From contig CAKKPP010000007.1 in assembly GCA_919901745.1 (NCBI GenBank), positions 62,001 to 126,000 on the forward strand: a stretch of 64,000 nt of DNA. Direction: 5' to 3'. The notes under the pieces were generated by a model. The model was not told the origin of the DNA and did no database searches. It was given only the letters and a program-made list of their open reading frames with translations. This stretch comes from Chloroflexota bacterium (GTDB lineage Bacteria; Chloroflexota; Limnocylindria; Limnocylindrales; CSP1-4). The translations under genes were made by a program, and so were the position numbers. Of the stretch, positions 27,673 through 38,759 are shown piece after piece (position 1 is the stretch's first letter; every line of letters starts with the position of its first letter).

Positions 27673-28206
27673 GTGACCCCATCCACCCATACGACCCAGC
27701 CGGGATCGGCGTCCGGCACGCCCGCTGCTCCCGATGCGCCCGACGCGCGCGATGCCCCCGATGCTCCGACGCACGCCTGCCTTCGTTGCGGCGCTCCCGT
27801 GACCCTCAGCACCGCCCTGTGCGAGACCTGCAACCCGCTGGGGCTCGCGCAACCGGCCTCGTCGCAGGCGCACGGGACCGTGCTGCTGGGCGTTGCCGGC
27901 GCCGTCGTGCTCCTTGCCTTCCTCGCTCGCCTGTCCCTCTCGGGAATCGGTCCGTTCGAGGGCCGGGTCGTGGGCGTGCGCGGCGAGGACGCCGGATTGG
28001 CCGTCACGCTCAGCGTCGACAACCACGGGTCGAGCGTGGGTCAGGCCACCTGTCGCGTGACCGATCCGGCCGCCCGATTCGGCGGAGCCTCCGGGTACGT
28101 CCTGACGCCGCGGATTGCCGCCGGCGAAACGCTCACGTTCGAGACGGAGATCCGTCAGCTCGGCGCATCGCCGCGGCCCCTCGTCGTGGAGTGCAGCGGC
28201 CCATGA
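27673..28206 (+). CDS. Membrane protein with N-terminal zinc ribbon
   Basis: A 177-residue protein with an Ala/Pro/Asp/Thr-rich lead containing short repeats (APDAPDARDAPDAP). A four-cysteine ribbon follows (CLRCGAP then CETCNP, about residues 36-55), then one transmembrane helix (TVLLGVAGAVVLLAFLARL) and an external beta-rich domain (GRVVGVRGEDAGLAVTLSVDNHG) of the FxLYD kind. The GTG at 27673 is inferred from the coding frame; no strong ribosome binding site is seen. Its TGA overlaps the IMPase ATG by 4 bases. Function unknown; the ribbon-plus-helix layout suggests a membrane-associated accessory protein. Confidence 0.65.
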   Translation: MTPSTHTTQPGSASGTPAAPDAPDARDAPDAPTHACLRCGAPVTLSTALCETCNPLGLAQPASSQAHGTVLLGVAGAVVLLAFLARLSLSGIGPFEGRVVGVRGEDAGLAVTLSVDNHGSSVGQATCRVTDPAARFGGASGYVLTPRIAAGETLTFETEIRQLGASPRPLVVECSGP

Positions 28207-29096
28207 CCACCATCGACGTGCCATCCACGCCCATGCCGACGACGCCCGCGCCCGCGGGTGACCTCACGGCCCTGTTCGGCGGCACGTTCGCCCTGGAGCT
28301 GGCGTTTGCCGATGACATCGCGCGCCGGGCTGGGCGCCTCCTCATGGAGCGCTACGAACGGGTCGAGCGGATCGATTTCAAGTCGGCCAAGGACGTGGTG
28401 ACCGAGGTCGACCACCTCTCCGAGGCGTTGATCCTCGATGCGATCCGGGGGCGGTTCCCCGACGACGCCATCCTCGCCGAGGAGACCGGCGAGCACCACG
28501 CGGTTGCAGGCGAGGCGCCAACCTCGGGGAAGGGCCGGGTCTGGATCGTGGATCCGGTGGACGGAACGATCAACTACGCCAACGGGATTCCGTTCTTCTG
28601 CGTGTCCGTGGCGCTGGTCGCGGATGGGGTGCCGGCGGTTGGGGTCATTCACGATCCCACGCGCGACGAGACGTTCGGGGCCAGCGTCGACAGGCCCGCG
28701 TGGGTCCAGACCGGGACCGGGGTTGCCGCCGTCGTGGTCACGGCCTCCGACAAGGACAGCATCTCCGACTTCGTCGTCTCGATGGCCCTGGGAGGACCTC
28801 GCGTCGCGCCCCGGGCGCGCGGCATTCGGCGTGCCGTCCGGGTGTCGCGTTCGATGGGCTCCGCCGCGCTCGCGCTGGCCTACGTGGCGAACGGGCGGTT
28901 CGATGCGTTCATCCAGCAGGGCGGCCTCTCGGCTTGGGACATCGCGGCTGCCGGGTTGATCGCCGAACGTGCCGGGGCGACGGTGACCGACATGGCCGGC
29001 GGGCCGTGGTTCAACGTCGCGGATGGCCCCAAATCGATCGGCATCCTGGCGGCTCCCGCAGCGCACCACGAAGCTCTTCTCGACCTGGTCCGATGA
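28203..29096 (+). CDS. Inositol monophosphatase family protein
   Basis: A 297-residue Mg-dependent, Li-sensitive-type phosphatase. KDVVTEVDHLSEALI, the EE metal pair in ILAEETGEH, the signature WIVDPVDGTINYANGIPFF near residue 117, and the late motif LSAWDIAAAGLIAERAGATVTDMAG are all intact. Substrates in the family include inositol phosphate, histidinol phosphate, PAP and fructose-1,6-bisphosphate; the sequence does not decide between them. The ATG at 28203 overlaps the upstream TGA, and its own TGA overlaps the downstream lipoprotein's ATG, so three genes are coupled. Confidence 0.9.
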   Translation: MTTIDVPSTPMPTTPAPAGDLTALFGGTFALELAFADDIARRAGRLLMERYERVERIDFKSAKDVVTEVDHLSEALILDAIRGRFPDDAILAEETGEHHAVAGEAPTSGKGRVWIVDPVDGTINYANGIPFFCVSVALVADGVPAVGVIHDPTRDETFGASVDRPAWVQTGTGVAAVVVTASDKDSISDFVVSMALGGPRVAPRARGIRRAVRVSRSMGSAALALAYVANGRFDAFIQQGGLSAWDIAAAGLIAERAGATVTDMAGGPWFNVADGPKSIGILAAPAAHHEALLDLVR

Positions 29097-29545
29097 GGCG
29101 GGACGTCGTTCGAAGGCCCGGTCGACGACGGTCCCTGAGATGGCCGGGCCTGGCGCTGGCCGCCACGGTCGCGCTCGGCGGCTGCGGGTTCCTGGGCGCC
29201 CAGACGAGGACCGCCCAGTGTGGAGGGATTGCCCTCCTGGAGTGCAACACGTTGCTCGAGATCGGCCTCGACGCCGTCGCGCTCGGGCGGACCGATGAGC
29301 CGGCCGCGATCGTCGCGACCGACGCCTGTGCGCCGGATGTCCCGTGCGCCGCCGACGGGCCGCTCGGGGGCCCGGTCGTCGCGGTGGCCGTGCAGTGGCG
29401 TGACGGGTCGGTCGCGTGGGCGACGATCCCGCTTCCGCCCGACTGGCCGGACGGCGAGGCGGGGCCGGCGACCCGGGAACTGGGCCCGGTGCCGCGTCAT
29501 CTGATCGACCTGCTGACGAGCAGCGGGCTGAACTCCGTGAACTGA
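29093..29545 (+). CDS. Small predicted lipoprotein
   Basis: A 150-residue protein with a basic twin-Arg-rich lead, a hydrophobic segment and lipobox LGGC (LALAATVALGGCGFLG, Cys about residue 31), so it is probably lipid-anchored outside the membrane. The mature part has several cysteines (CGGIALLECNTLL, DACAPDVPCAADG) that could form two disulfides. No family recognised. It is translationally coupled to the IMPase gene and convergent with the exonuclease gene 28 bases away. Confidence 0.65.
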   Translation: MRRDVVRRPGRRRSLRWPGLALAATVALGGCGFLGAQTRTAQCGGIALLECNTLLEIGLDAVALGRTDEPAAIVATDACAPDVPCAADGPLGGPVVAVAVQWRDGSVAWATIPLPPDWPDGEAGPATRELGPVPRHLIDLLTSSGLNSVN

Positions 29546-29572
29546 GCATCGTTTCGGCGGAGGGCGCGCAGC

Positions 29573-30466
29573 TCAGGCCTCGCGCCAGCGGTGCGGGCGG
29601 TTCCGCAGGGCGGCGAGGCCCCATGCGTCGCAGAACGCCTGCCATGTTTCACGCGGGGCACCGTTCCAGCGCAGTTCTTCGGGAGACGACTGCTTGATCG
29701 GCACGCCGTCCGAGACGGTCCGCAAATGAGCCAGCGAGCGGTACAGGAGTGCATCCGTGAGCTGGTCGCGGAGCGTCGCCGCGAGACTTGGCGCGCTTCT
29801 GACCGAGACATCCCACGCGGAAGCGCGCGCCGGAATGTCCTCCAGAGACCCGTAACGGGACAGCACGGCGGCGGCGGACTTGGCGCCCCAGCCCGGCAGG
29901 CCCGGAAAGCCGTCCGATGAATCGCCGACGAGCGCGAGCCAGTCCGGGATGGATGCCGGCAGCACGCCCCACTTCTCGATGACTCCGGCCTCGTCGTAGA
30001 CGATCCGGCGCCGGCGGTCCCACAGGACCACCGCGGAACCGCGCACGAGCTGGGCCATGTCCTTGTCCGGGGTGCACACGAGGATCCGCTCGACGCCGGG
30101 GGCGCCGTCGAAGACCCCACACGCCGCGCCGATCGCGTCGTCGGCCTCGAACTCGACCATCGGCCAGAGCACGATCCCGAGCGCCTCGATCGCCGCCTCG
30201 GCGATGGGGAACTGGGCGAGGAGCTCCGGCGGCATCCCGGCCGACGACTTGTAGCCCGCATAGAGATCGTTCCGGAACGATTCGATCACCCGGTCGGTGG
30301 CGCACGCAACATGGGTCGCCCCCTCGTCACGGAGCAGGTAGATCAGCTGCTCCACGAGCCCGGACACGCCCGACAGCGGGACGCCGTCGTGGCCGAGGAC
30401 CGCCGGACGCGGGGCGTAGTGAGCGCGGAACAGCTCATACGTGGCGTCGACGAGGTGGATCTGCAT
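29573..30466 (-). CDS. 5'-3' exonuclease / flap endonuclease (stand-alone PolI N-terminal domain type)
   Basis: The 297-residue product matches the 5'-nuclease domain of DNA polymerase I: MQIHLVDATYELFRAH (first metal Asp), HVACATDRVIESFRNDLYAGYKSSAG, EFEADDAIGA, LVCTPDKDMAQLV and LVGDSSDGFPGLPGWGAKSAAAVLSRYGSLE with its helix-hairpin-helix. No polymerase domain follows. Free-standing members act on RNA primers and flaps. Downstream of an SRPBCC gene and nicotinamidase on the minus strand, it is the last gene of that unit. Confidence 0.88.
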   Translation of the reverse strand: MQIHLVDATYELFRAHYAPRPAVLGHDGVPLSGVSGLVEQLIYLLRDEGATHVACATDRVIESFRNDLYAGYKSSAGMPPELLAQFPIAEAAIEALGIVLWPMVEFEADDAIGAACGVFDGAPGVERILVCTPDKDMAQLVRGSAVVLWDRRRRIVYDEAGVIEKWGVLPASIPDWLALVGDSSDGFPGLPGWGAKSAAAVLSRYGSLEDIPARASAWDVSVRSAPSLAATLRDQLTDALLYRSLAHLRTVSDGVPIKQSSPEELRWNGAPRETWQAFCDAWGLAALRNRPHRWREA

Positions 30467-30473
30467 GCCGCGC

Positions 30474-31031
30474 TCAGGTGTCCGAGTCGGTCACGGCCCG
30501 GATGCCGCCGGACTCGACGAGATCCCTCAGGTGCTCGAGATCGGCCTGGAACACGGCGCCGAGGATCGGTCGCTGGATGATCGCGCCGAGATGGGGGAGG
30601 ATCGGTGGGACGAGAATCTCGGTCCAGCGCACATGCGTCTCGTTGCCGCGCATCGTGAGTTCGATCACACCCGTGCCCTCGAACAGGCCCTGGTGCTCGA
30701 TGGCGTAGCGGGATGGTGGATCGAACTCCGTGATCGCGATGGGGTCCTCGACGCTGATCCCCAGAATGCGGACCGTGCCGATCGCCCGCGTGCCGACGCC
30801 GACGGGTAGCCCCGTGAGCACCCTGACCGCCTTGAGGTCGTGCATCCACTCCGGCTGGCGTTCGATGTCGGCGATCGCGTCCCAGACCGCCTCGATCGGA
30901 GCGTCGATGTCGACCTCGGAGACGATCGGGAGGCGGAGCCCGTCGGCACCCGGGCGGTTCGCGAGCCAGCGATCGATGAGCCAGCTACCGCCGAGCCCGA
31001 GGAGGCCGAGCCGGAACAGGCCGCGGATCAT
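30474..31031 (-). CDS. SRPBCC-fold protein (polyketide cyclase/START-like)
   Basis: A 185-residue protein with a short hydrophobic N-terminal segment (MIRGLFRLGLLGLGGSWLI) that may be a membrane anchor. A START-like domain follows, beginning EVDIDAPIEAVWDAIADIERQPEWMHDLKAVRV and continuing with strands FDPPSRYAIEHQG and ETHVRWTEILVPP, then a C-terminal helix AVFQADLEHLRDLVES. It probably binds a hydrophobic ligand. Its ATG overlaps the nicotinamidase stop by 4 bases, and it ends 7 bases before the exonuclease start. Confidence 0.8.
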   Translation of the reverse strand: MIRGLFRLGLLGLGGSWLIDRWLANRPGADGLRLPIVSEVDIDAPIEAVWDAIADIERQPEWMHDLKAVRVLTGLPVGVGTRAIGTVRILGISVEDPIAITEFDPPSRYAIEHQGLFEGTGVIELTMRGNETHVRWTEILVPPILPHLGAIIQRPILGAVFQADLEHLRDLVESGGIRAVTDSDT

Positions 31032-31627
31032 GATTCGGCGACCCGCGCCAGAACCACGCCGGCCTCGATCATTGCGCGAATCGCGGCCGCGCCGTCGCCC
31101 GGTGCCAGCTCGACGGCCGCCACCGCGTCGTCCAGCAGCTCGACCTCGAACCCCAGGCGCCGCCCGTCGAGGGCCGTGGCCTGGACGCAGTAGTCCGTCG
31201 CGAGGCCGCACACGACGACACGCTCGATGCCACGAACCCGCAGCAGCTCGGCGAGTTCGGTCGGCCGCTCTTCGCCGCTCTCCGGATCTCGGACGGTGAA
31301 CCCGGAATAGCCGTCCTCGCCGGTCGTTCCCTTGCGGACCCACGGCCCGACGACCTCCAGATCGGGATGGAACGCAGCTCCCCACGTGCCGCCGACGCAG
31401 TGGACCGGCCAGATCCCGCCGTCGATGGCAAAATGGGGCGTCCGTTCCGGGTGCCAGTCGGCGGTATAGGCGACGAAGGCGCTGGCGCGGACCGCGGCCC
31501 AGGCTGCCCGGTTGACGATCGGGACCAGGCCATCGCCGCCGCGCACGAACAGCGCGCCACCTGGGTCGGCGAAGTCGTTCTGGACATCGACGACGAGCAG
31601 GGCCGTCCGTCGATCGTAGGTCGTCAC
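31028..31627 (-). CDS. pncA: Nicotinamidase (isochorismatase fold)
   Basis: It hydrolyses nicotinamide to nicotinate in NAD salvage. The 199-residue product has catalytic Asp in LLVVDVQNDF, the metal site YTADWHPERTPHF (Asp, His, His), catalytic Lys in WVRKGT and nucleophile Cys in GLATDYCVQATALD. All triad and metal residues are present. It starts with GTG at 31627 and is the first gene of the minus-strand three-gene unit. The neighbour on the other side is divergent, with a 96-base gap. Confidence 0.92.
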   Translation of the reverse strand: MTTYDRRTALLVVDVQNDFADPGGALFVRGGDGLVPIVNRAAWAAVRASAFVAYTADWHPERTPHFAIDGGIWPVHCVGGTWGAAFHPDLEVVGPWVRKGTTGEDGYSGFTVRDPESGEERPTELAELLRVRGIERVVVCGLATDYCVQATALDGRRLGFEVELLDDAVAAVELAPGDGAAAIRAMIEAGVVLARVAES

Positions 31628-31723
31628 CCATCGACTCTAGCCCACCCGCGCGACACGCGATGCAACCCAACGGCAACCCTCGTGCCGGTCCATCCTGCGA
31701 CACGATGGTCTACCCTTCCCGCC

Positions 31724-32092
31724 GTGAACCTGAGCGCCGATGACCGCGCCCTGCTTGCGGGCAGCGAGGAAGTCATGATCGAGACCCGGTCCGCCGATGG
31801 GGCCGTCCACCGCACGATCATCTGGGTCGTCGTGGACGGCGGCGACGTGCTGATCCGGTCCGTCAACGGCACCGCCGGCCGCTGGTACCGGGAGGCCGTC
31901 GCGCATCCCGAGGTGGCGCTCCACGTCGCCGGCCGGCGGATCACGGGGCGCGTCGAGGCCGCCACCGACTCGGACACGGTCGAGCGCTGCAGCGCGGCGC
32001 TGATCACCAAGTACCGCGCGGATCCCGCCCTCGACACCATGCTCATCCCCAGGATATTGCCGACCACCCTGCGCGTCGTCGCGACCACCTGA
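31724..32092 (+). CDS. DUF2255 family protein
   Basis: A 122-residue soluble protein with VMIETRSADGAVHRTIIWVVVDGGDVLIRSVNGTAGRWYREAVAHPEVALHV, the pattern of the DUF2255 family, which has a split-barrel-like fold with an unproven role. The GTG at 31724 gives the family N-terminus (NLSADDRALLAG). It ends 21 bases before aceE on the same strand; co-transcription is possible but no functional link is known. Confidence 0.8.
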   Translation: MNLSADDRALLAGSEEVMIETRSADGAVHRTIIWVVVDGGDVLIRSVNGTAGRWYREAVAHPEVALHVAGRRITGRVEAATDSDTVERCSAALITKYRADPALDTMLIPRILPTTLRVVATT

Positions 32093-32113
32093 ACCATCGC
32101 CCACGGAGCCCCG

Positions 32114-34801
<2,688 letters not shown>

Positions 34802-34821
34802 TCCCGCCCGTCCGGGTCGTG

Positions 34822-34862
34822 GGTCAAGCGCGCCTTCGACCGCAACTCAGGTGCGCTTGACC
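34822..34862. promoter_or_regulatory. Perfect 10-bp inverted repeat between aceE and the FTR1 gene
   Basis: GGTCAAGCGC (34822-34831) is repeated inverted as GCGCTTGACC (34853-34862) with a 21-base spacer. The right arm includes a -35-like TTGACC. It lies 21 bases after the aceE stop and 127 bases before the FTR1 start. It could be an aceE terminator stem, but the long loop and missing T-tract make an operator for the iron permease equally likely. Confidence 0.45.
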
Positions 34863-34988
34863 ATCTGACGAAGGTCCATTTACCATGCACCGCGACCGGT
34901 CCGATGCGCCGGTGCATCGGACCCGGATTGGCCTGGAAGACCCGGCCCGGACTGGTCCGGCAGCAGAGCGAAGAGGAGTGCTCGACAG

Positions 34989-35855
34989 GTGGTCGCCGGC
35001 GCGTTCAGCAGTGGGTTCCTCACCGGGCTTCGCGAGGGCGTCGAGGCCGCCCTGATCGTCGCCATCGTCCTTGCCTACCTCGTTCGTACAGGCAACGGCC
35101 GGCACGCCGCCAAGATCTGGCTGGGGACGCTGGCCGCCGTGGCCGCCAGTCTCGTCGTTGGCGTCACCCTCTTTGTGACGGTCGGCGGGCTTCAGCAACC
35201 CTACGAGCAGATCTTCGAAGGCGCCACGATGCTCGTGGCGGCGGCTGTCGTTACGTGGATGCTCTTCTGGATGCGCCGCCAGGCGATGTCGGTGAAGGGC
35301 AACCTCCAGGCTGCCGTCGATCGGGTCCTGACCGAGGGCACCGCGTGGGGCCTCAGCCTGCTGGCATTCACGGCCGTGATCCGCGAGGGTCTCGAGACGT
35401 CATTGTTCCTCGTCGGCCAGGCGAACTCCGCCGACGCCGGGGCGAGCAGCATTTTCGTCGGTGCGGTCGCCGGACTGGCGGTCGCCGCGATCATCGGATG
35501 GGGGCTCTATAGCGGCAGTCGCAGGGTCAACCTGGCCGCCTTCTTCCGCTGGACGGGCGTCGCCCTGATCTTCATCGCCGCCGGCCTCCTCAGTCACGCG
35601 GTCCACGAGTTCATCGAGGTCGGCGTCATCGGGTTTGGAACCGCGATCGCCTTCGACATCAGCGCGACGCTGCCGCATGGCGAGGGGATCGGCCAGTTCC
35701 TCCGGGCCATCTTCGGCTACAGCGCCACGCCGGAGGTCACGACGCTCGTCGTCCACGTCGCCTACCTCGTCGTGATCCTCGGGCTGTACCTCCGTCCGGT
35801 CAAGCCGCCGGCGCCACGCCCCCAGGAGACACCCGCCGAACCCGCCGCTTCGTAA
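34989..35855 (+). CDS. FTR1-family iron permease
   Basis: A 288-residue polytopic membrane protein with seven predicted helices. Both family REXXE iron-binding motifs are present: REGVEAAL near residue 13 and REGLETSLF near residue 128. The GTG at 34989 follows GAGGAG, and the protein begins AGAFSSGFLTGLREGVEA. It transports ferric or, in EfeU-type systems, ferrous-derived iron. No EfeO/EfeB partner or multicopper oxidase is adjacent, so it may work alone or with unlinked genes. It converges with the dehydrogenase gene, 14 bases apart. Confidence 0.9.
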   Translation: MVAGAFSSGFLTGLREGVEAALIVAIVLAYLVRTGNGRHAAKIWLGTLAAVAASLVVGVTLFVTVGGLQQPYEQIFEGATMLVAAAVVTWMLFWMRRQAMSVKGNLQAAVDRVLTEGTAWGLSLLAFTAVIREGLETSLFLVGQANSADAGASSIFVGAVAGLAVAAIIGWGLYSGSRRVNLAAFFRWTGVALIFIAAGLLSHAVHEFIEVGVIGFGTAIAFDISATLPHGEGIGQFLRAIFGYSATPEVTTLVVHVAYLVVILGLYLRPVKPPAPRPQETPAEPAAS

Positions 35856-35869
35856 TCGGACGCGCCCAA

Positions 35870-37351
35870 TCAGCGGGCGGAGCCGACCACCCGGTACAGG
35901 CGTCCGTTCTCGACGTTGACCGCATAGGCCTCGCCGTTCTCCGCCTCTCCGAAGCCCGCCAACCCGAAGGCGGTGCTCCCGACCGACACCGGGGCCTGGG
36001 TCCCACCACCGGCGGCGACGATCGCCCAGAGTTCGCCCGAGCAGTAGTCGGCAAAGAGGTACCCACCGCGGAGCAGCGGTGAGGCCGAGCCGCGATAGAC
36101 CACGCCCCCGATGACCGTGCACCGGCTGCCAGCGTGGTCGTACTCGGCGATCGGCGGGGTGAACCCACTCTTGTTGCAGGAACTGCCGCTCGGATAGCAG
36201 TGGTCGCCCTCCAGCCGATTCCAGCCGTAGTTGGCACCTCCCCCGGCATTCGCCCGGTTCACGTCGATCTCCTCCCAGGCACCCTGCCCGACGTCACCGA
36301 TCCACAGGTCGCCGGTGGCCCGGTCGAAGCTGATGCGCCACGGGTTGCGCAGGCCGGTCAGCCAGATCTCGGCGCGAGCTCCGGACTGGCCGGCGAACGG
36401 GTTGCCGGCCGGAATCGCGTAGTTCCCTGCACCCGATGTCTGGTCGATATCGATCCGCAGGATCTTGCCGAGCAGGGTGTCGAGGCGCTGGCCGTAACCC
36501 TCCGGATCACCGCCGGAGCCGCCATCGCCGGTCGAGATGTGGAGGAGGCCGCCCGAGAACGCCAGGGCGCCGCCGTTGTGATTCGGATACGGCTGCGTGA
36601 TGGTCAGGATGACCACCTCGCTTGCGGGATCGGCCTGGTCGGGGGTTCCCGCGGGAACCGAGAAGGACGACACGACCGTCCCGCCGCTCGTGTCGGTGTA
36701 GTCGACGAACACGCGGGGGTCCGCCGGGTACTTCGGATGGAAGGCGACCCCGAGCAAGCCGCGTTCGCCGCAGCACGATACGAGCGACGCAATGTCGAGG
36801 AACGGGTTCGCCACGACCGCGCCGTTGCGGACGATCCAGATCCGCCCGTTCTGGTCGGCCACGAACAGGCGACCGCTCCCGTCGCCGGCGTTGACGACGG
36901 CCAGCGGCCGGCCGCCGATCGTTGCGACCGTGGTGAGGCTCACGGCGACGCGAGCCGGGTCGAAGCCCGTGGGGGCCGGCGTCGGGGTTGGCGCGGCCGT
37001 TGGCGGCGGTGTCGGCGCCGCGGTCGGGGCTGGAGTCGGGGCCGGGGTCGGCGCCGCGATCCGCGTCGCGCTCGGCGTCGGGCTCGGCGTTGCTCCGGGG
37101 ATCGACGAGGGACTCGTGCCGCTCGATGCGCCATCTGTCGGCGAAGGTGACGGCGACGAACCGGGCGTCAACGTCGAACCGGGTGTCGACGTCGAGCCAG
37201 CCGTCAGCGTCGACGGGGGCGATGCCCCCGATGGACCCGGTGAGCCCCGGCCGATCAGCATGGAGACGGCGACGACGACGACCGTCGCGACGACGACTGC
37301 CGTCAGCATCCGCCGGTCGGCACGTGCTCGAAGGGCCTGCATCCCCGTCAT
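35870..37351 (-). CDS. Membrane-anchored glucose/sorbosone dehydrogenase-like (PQQ-type) beta-propeller
   Basis: A 493-residue protein with an N-terminal transmembrane helix (LTAVVVATVVVVAVSMLIG), a linker of about 95 residues almost wholly Pro, Ser, Thr and Ala (residues 35-128), and a six-bladed GSDH domain. The domain has GRLFVADQNGRIWIV, GERGLLGVAFHPKYP, YPNHNGGALAF, LHISTGDGGSGGDPEGYGQ and WRISFDRATGDLWIGDVGQGAWEEID, with cysteine pairs typical of secreted members. It probably oxidises aldose sugars at the outer face using PQQ. No electron acceptor gene is adjacent and PQQ synthesis genes are not in the window. Confidence 0.86.
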   Translation of the reverse strand: MTGMQALRARADRRMLTAVVVATVVVVAVSMLIGRGSPGPSGASPPSTLTAGSTSTPGSTLTPGSSPSPSPTDGASSGTSPSSIPGATPSPTPSATRIAAPTPAPTPAPTAAPTPPPTAAPTPTPAPTGFDPARVAVSLTTVATIGGRPLAVVNAGDGSGRLFVADQNGRIWIVRNGAVVANPFLDIASLVSCCGERGLLGVAFHPKYPADPRVFVDYTDTSGGTVVSSFSVPAGTPDQADPASEVVILTITQPYPNHNGGALAFSGGLLHISTGDGGSGGDPEGYGQRLDTLLGKILRIDIDQTSGAGNYAIPAGNPFAGQSGARAEIWLTGLRNPWRISFDRATGDLWIGDVGQGAWEEIDVNRANAGGGANYGWNRLEGDHCYPSGSSCNKSGFTPPIAEYDHAGSRCTVIGGVVYRGSASPLLRGGYLFADYCSGELWAIVAAGGGTQAPVSVGSTAFGLAGFGEAENGEAYAVNVENGRLYRVVGSAR

Positions 37352-37393
37352 CCTAGTCGAGCCGGCCGGATCGGCCCCCGCCGCGTCTGCCGG

Positions 37394-38128
37394 TCAGACG
37401 CCCGCAACCGACTGCCCAACCGAGGTCCTCAGGCGATCCGCGAAGTCCGTTGCGCGTCCCACGTCGTCGTGACGGAAGAAGACGAACGCGTCCATCCCGT
37501 CGACCAGGAACGGCTCGAGGCGCGACGCCCAGGCGGCAAGTTCCTCGGGGGAGTAGTCGTGCCGACGGAGCCGGAGGTACAGGAACGGCCCCGTCCGGCG
37601 GACAACCGGCGGCTCATCGGCTTCAGGGAGCTCCGTGGCGCACAGGACGGCCCCGGCGGACTCGAGCGCGTGGAACGTTTCGTCGACGTGCCAGGATGGA
37701 TCCTGGAACTCCAGGCAGAGCGGGATGTTCGTCGGCCACCGTCCAAGCAGCAACGCCAGGCGCGAGTCGTCGCGGGTGACCTCCGCCGGTACGCGGAACA
37801 GGACGGCACCCAGGCGCGGGCCGAACGGGATCAGCGATTCGGTCAGCCATGGGACCGAGTCGCCCGGATCTCGGAGGATGGCCCGCAGCGACGCCCCGCG
37901 CTGGGCCTTGACGGCGAACCGGAAGTCGGGCGGCGTCGCGGCCAGCCAGGCTCTGACCTTCGCCTCGGCGGGACGCTGATAGAACGTGTTGTTGAGTTCG
38001 ACGGCCGGGAAGTGCCGGCCGTAATGAGCAAGGAGGCCGTCGGCGCGAAGGCCGGTCGGGTAGAACCGCGGCGACCAGCCCGGATAGGCGAACCCGCTCG
38101 TGCCAACGAGGAGGCGTCCGGCGGTCAC
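37394..38128 (-). CDS. DUF72 (YecE-like) family protein
   Basis: A 244-residue protein with the DUF72 TIM-barrel features: LLVGTSGFAYPGWSPRFYP, FPAVELNNTFYQRPAEAKVRAW, FRFAVKAQRGAS, LGAVLFRVP, LCLEFQDPSW and a C-terminal DAFVFFRHDDVGRATDFADRL. The GTG at 38128 is inferred because upstream reading overlaps the marR gene; it leaves 26 bases between them. The family's activity is not known. Confidence 0.85.
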   Translation of the reverse strand: MTAGRLLVGTSGFAYPGWSPRFYPTGLRADGLLAHYGRHFPAVELNNTFYQRPAEAKVRAWLAATPPDFRFAVKAQRGASLRAILRDPGDSVPWLTESLIPFGPRLGAVLFRVPAEVTRDDSRLALLLGRWPTNIPLCLEFQDPSWHVDETFHALESAGAVLCATELPEADEPPVVRRTGPFLYLRLRRHDYSPEELAAWASRLEPFLVDGMDAFVFFRHDDVGRATDFADRLRTSVGQSVAGV

Positions 38129-38154
38129 GGCCAGGCCCCCGGTATCGACCGCGG

Positions 38155-38664
38155 TCAGCCGGCCCGCGCGTCGACCGCGGCCATCGCTCGTTCGATGACG
38201 GCCAGCTGGTCGCGATCGAGGACCGACAGGAAGTAGTCGTCGATTCCCTTCAGGTGTGTCCGTGAGGCCGCCCGAAGGCGGCCGACTCCGGCCATCGTCA
38301 GGCTCGCCTCGGCGCCGCGTGCATCGGTCGTGCACGACGTCCGCTCGACCAATCCGTCCGCAACCAGGCGATCAACCATTCGCGTCACGCCGCTCTTGCT
38401 GAGCAGGACCCGGTCGGCGATCTCGCGCATTCGCAGGCGGCGATCGGGTGCTTCGACCAGGAACAGCAGGCATTCGTACTCGGGGAGCGTCAGGTCGTGC
38501 TCCTGGCGCAGGTCCTCGTCCAGCCGATGCCAGACCCTGGAATGGGCCATGAGGAAGGCGCGCCAGGACGCGAGGCGCGGGTCGCCCGGGCGGAGCGGGG
38601 CAGCAATCGCCGGTCCGCCGACCTCGCTGCCAACGCTCATGTTGCTCGACATGGCGGGCATCAT
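38155..38664 (-). CDS. MarR-family transcriptional regulator
   Basis: A 169-residue winged-helix regulator. WRAFLMAHSRVWHRLDEDLRQEHDLTLPEYECLLFL is the dimer region, LRMREIADRVLLSKSGVTRMVDRLVADGLVERTSCTTDARG is the DNA-binding helix and wing, and a C-terminal helix LSVLDRDQLAVIERAM follows. The annotated TTG further upstream lies inside the operator, so an ATG at 38664 (or 38652) is more likely. It is divergent from the yceI remnant across the palindrome at 38679-38724, the classical arrangement for a MarR protein and its target. Confidence 0.88.
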   Translation of the reverse strand: MMPAMSSNMSVGSEVGGPAIAAPLRPGDPRLASWRAFLMAHSRVWHRLDEDLRQEHDLTLPEYECLLFLVEAPDRRLRMREIADRVLLSKSGVTRMVDRLVADGLVERTSCTTDARGAEASLTMAGVGRLRAASRTHLKGIDDYFLSVLDRDQLAVIERAMAAVDARAG

Positions 38665-38678
38665 ACCCGTCCATCCGA

Positions 38679-38724
38679 TAGTTGACAAGGCAACAATCTG
38701 GGTATATCGTTGCGCAGTCAACTA
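38679..38724. promoter_or_regulatory. Nested palindromic operator and promoter between marR and the yceI remnant
   Basis: TAGTTGAC (38679-38686) is inverted as GTCAACTA (38717-38724), and GGCAAC/GTTGC form a second inner pair. On the + strand TTGACA (38682-38687) is 17 bases before TATCGT (38705-38710), or 15 bases before TATATC, so the repeat overlaps the -35 of the yceI direction. A MarR operator is inferred from symmetry and position. Confidence 0.65.
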
Positions 38725-38759
38725 CACGCAGCGCCCACCGAGGAGCACCCACGTCACCG

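Noticed and set aside
36950..37180. Degenerate tandem repeat that might be a regulatory array
   Set aside because: It encodes the Pro/Ser/Thr linker of the sugar dehydrogenase; codon-level repetition explains it.
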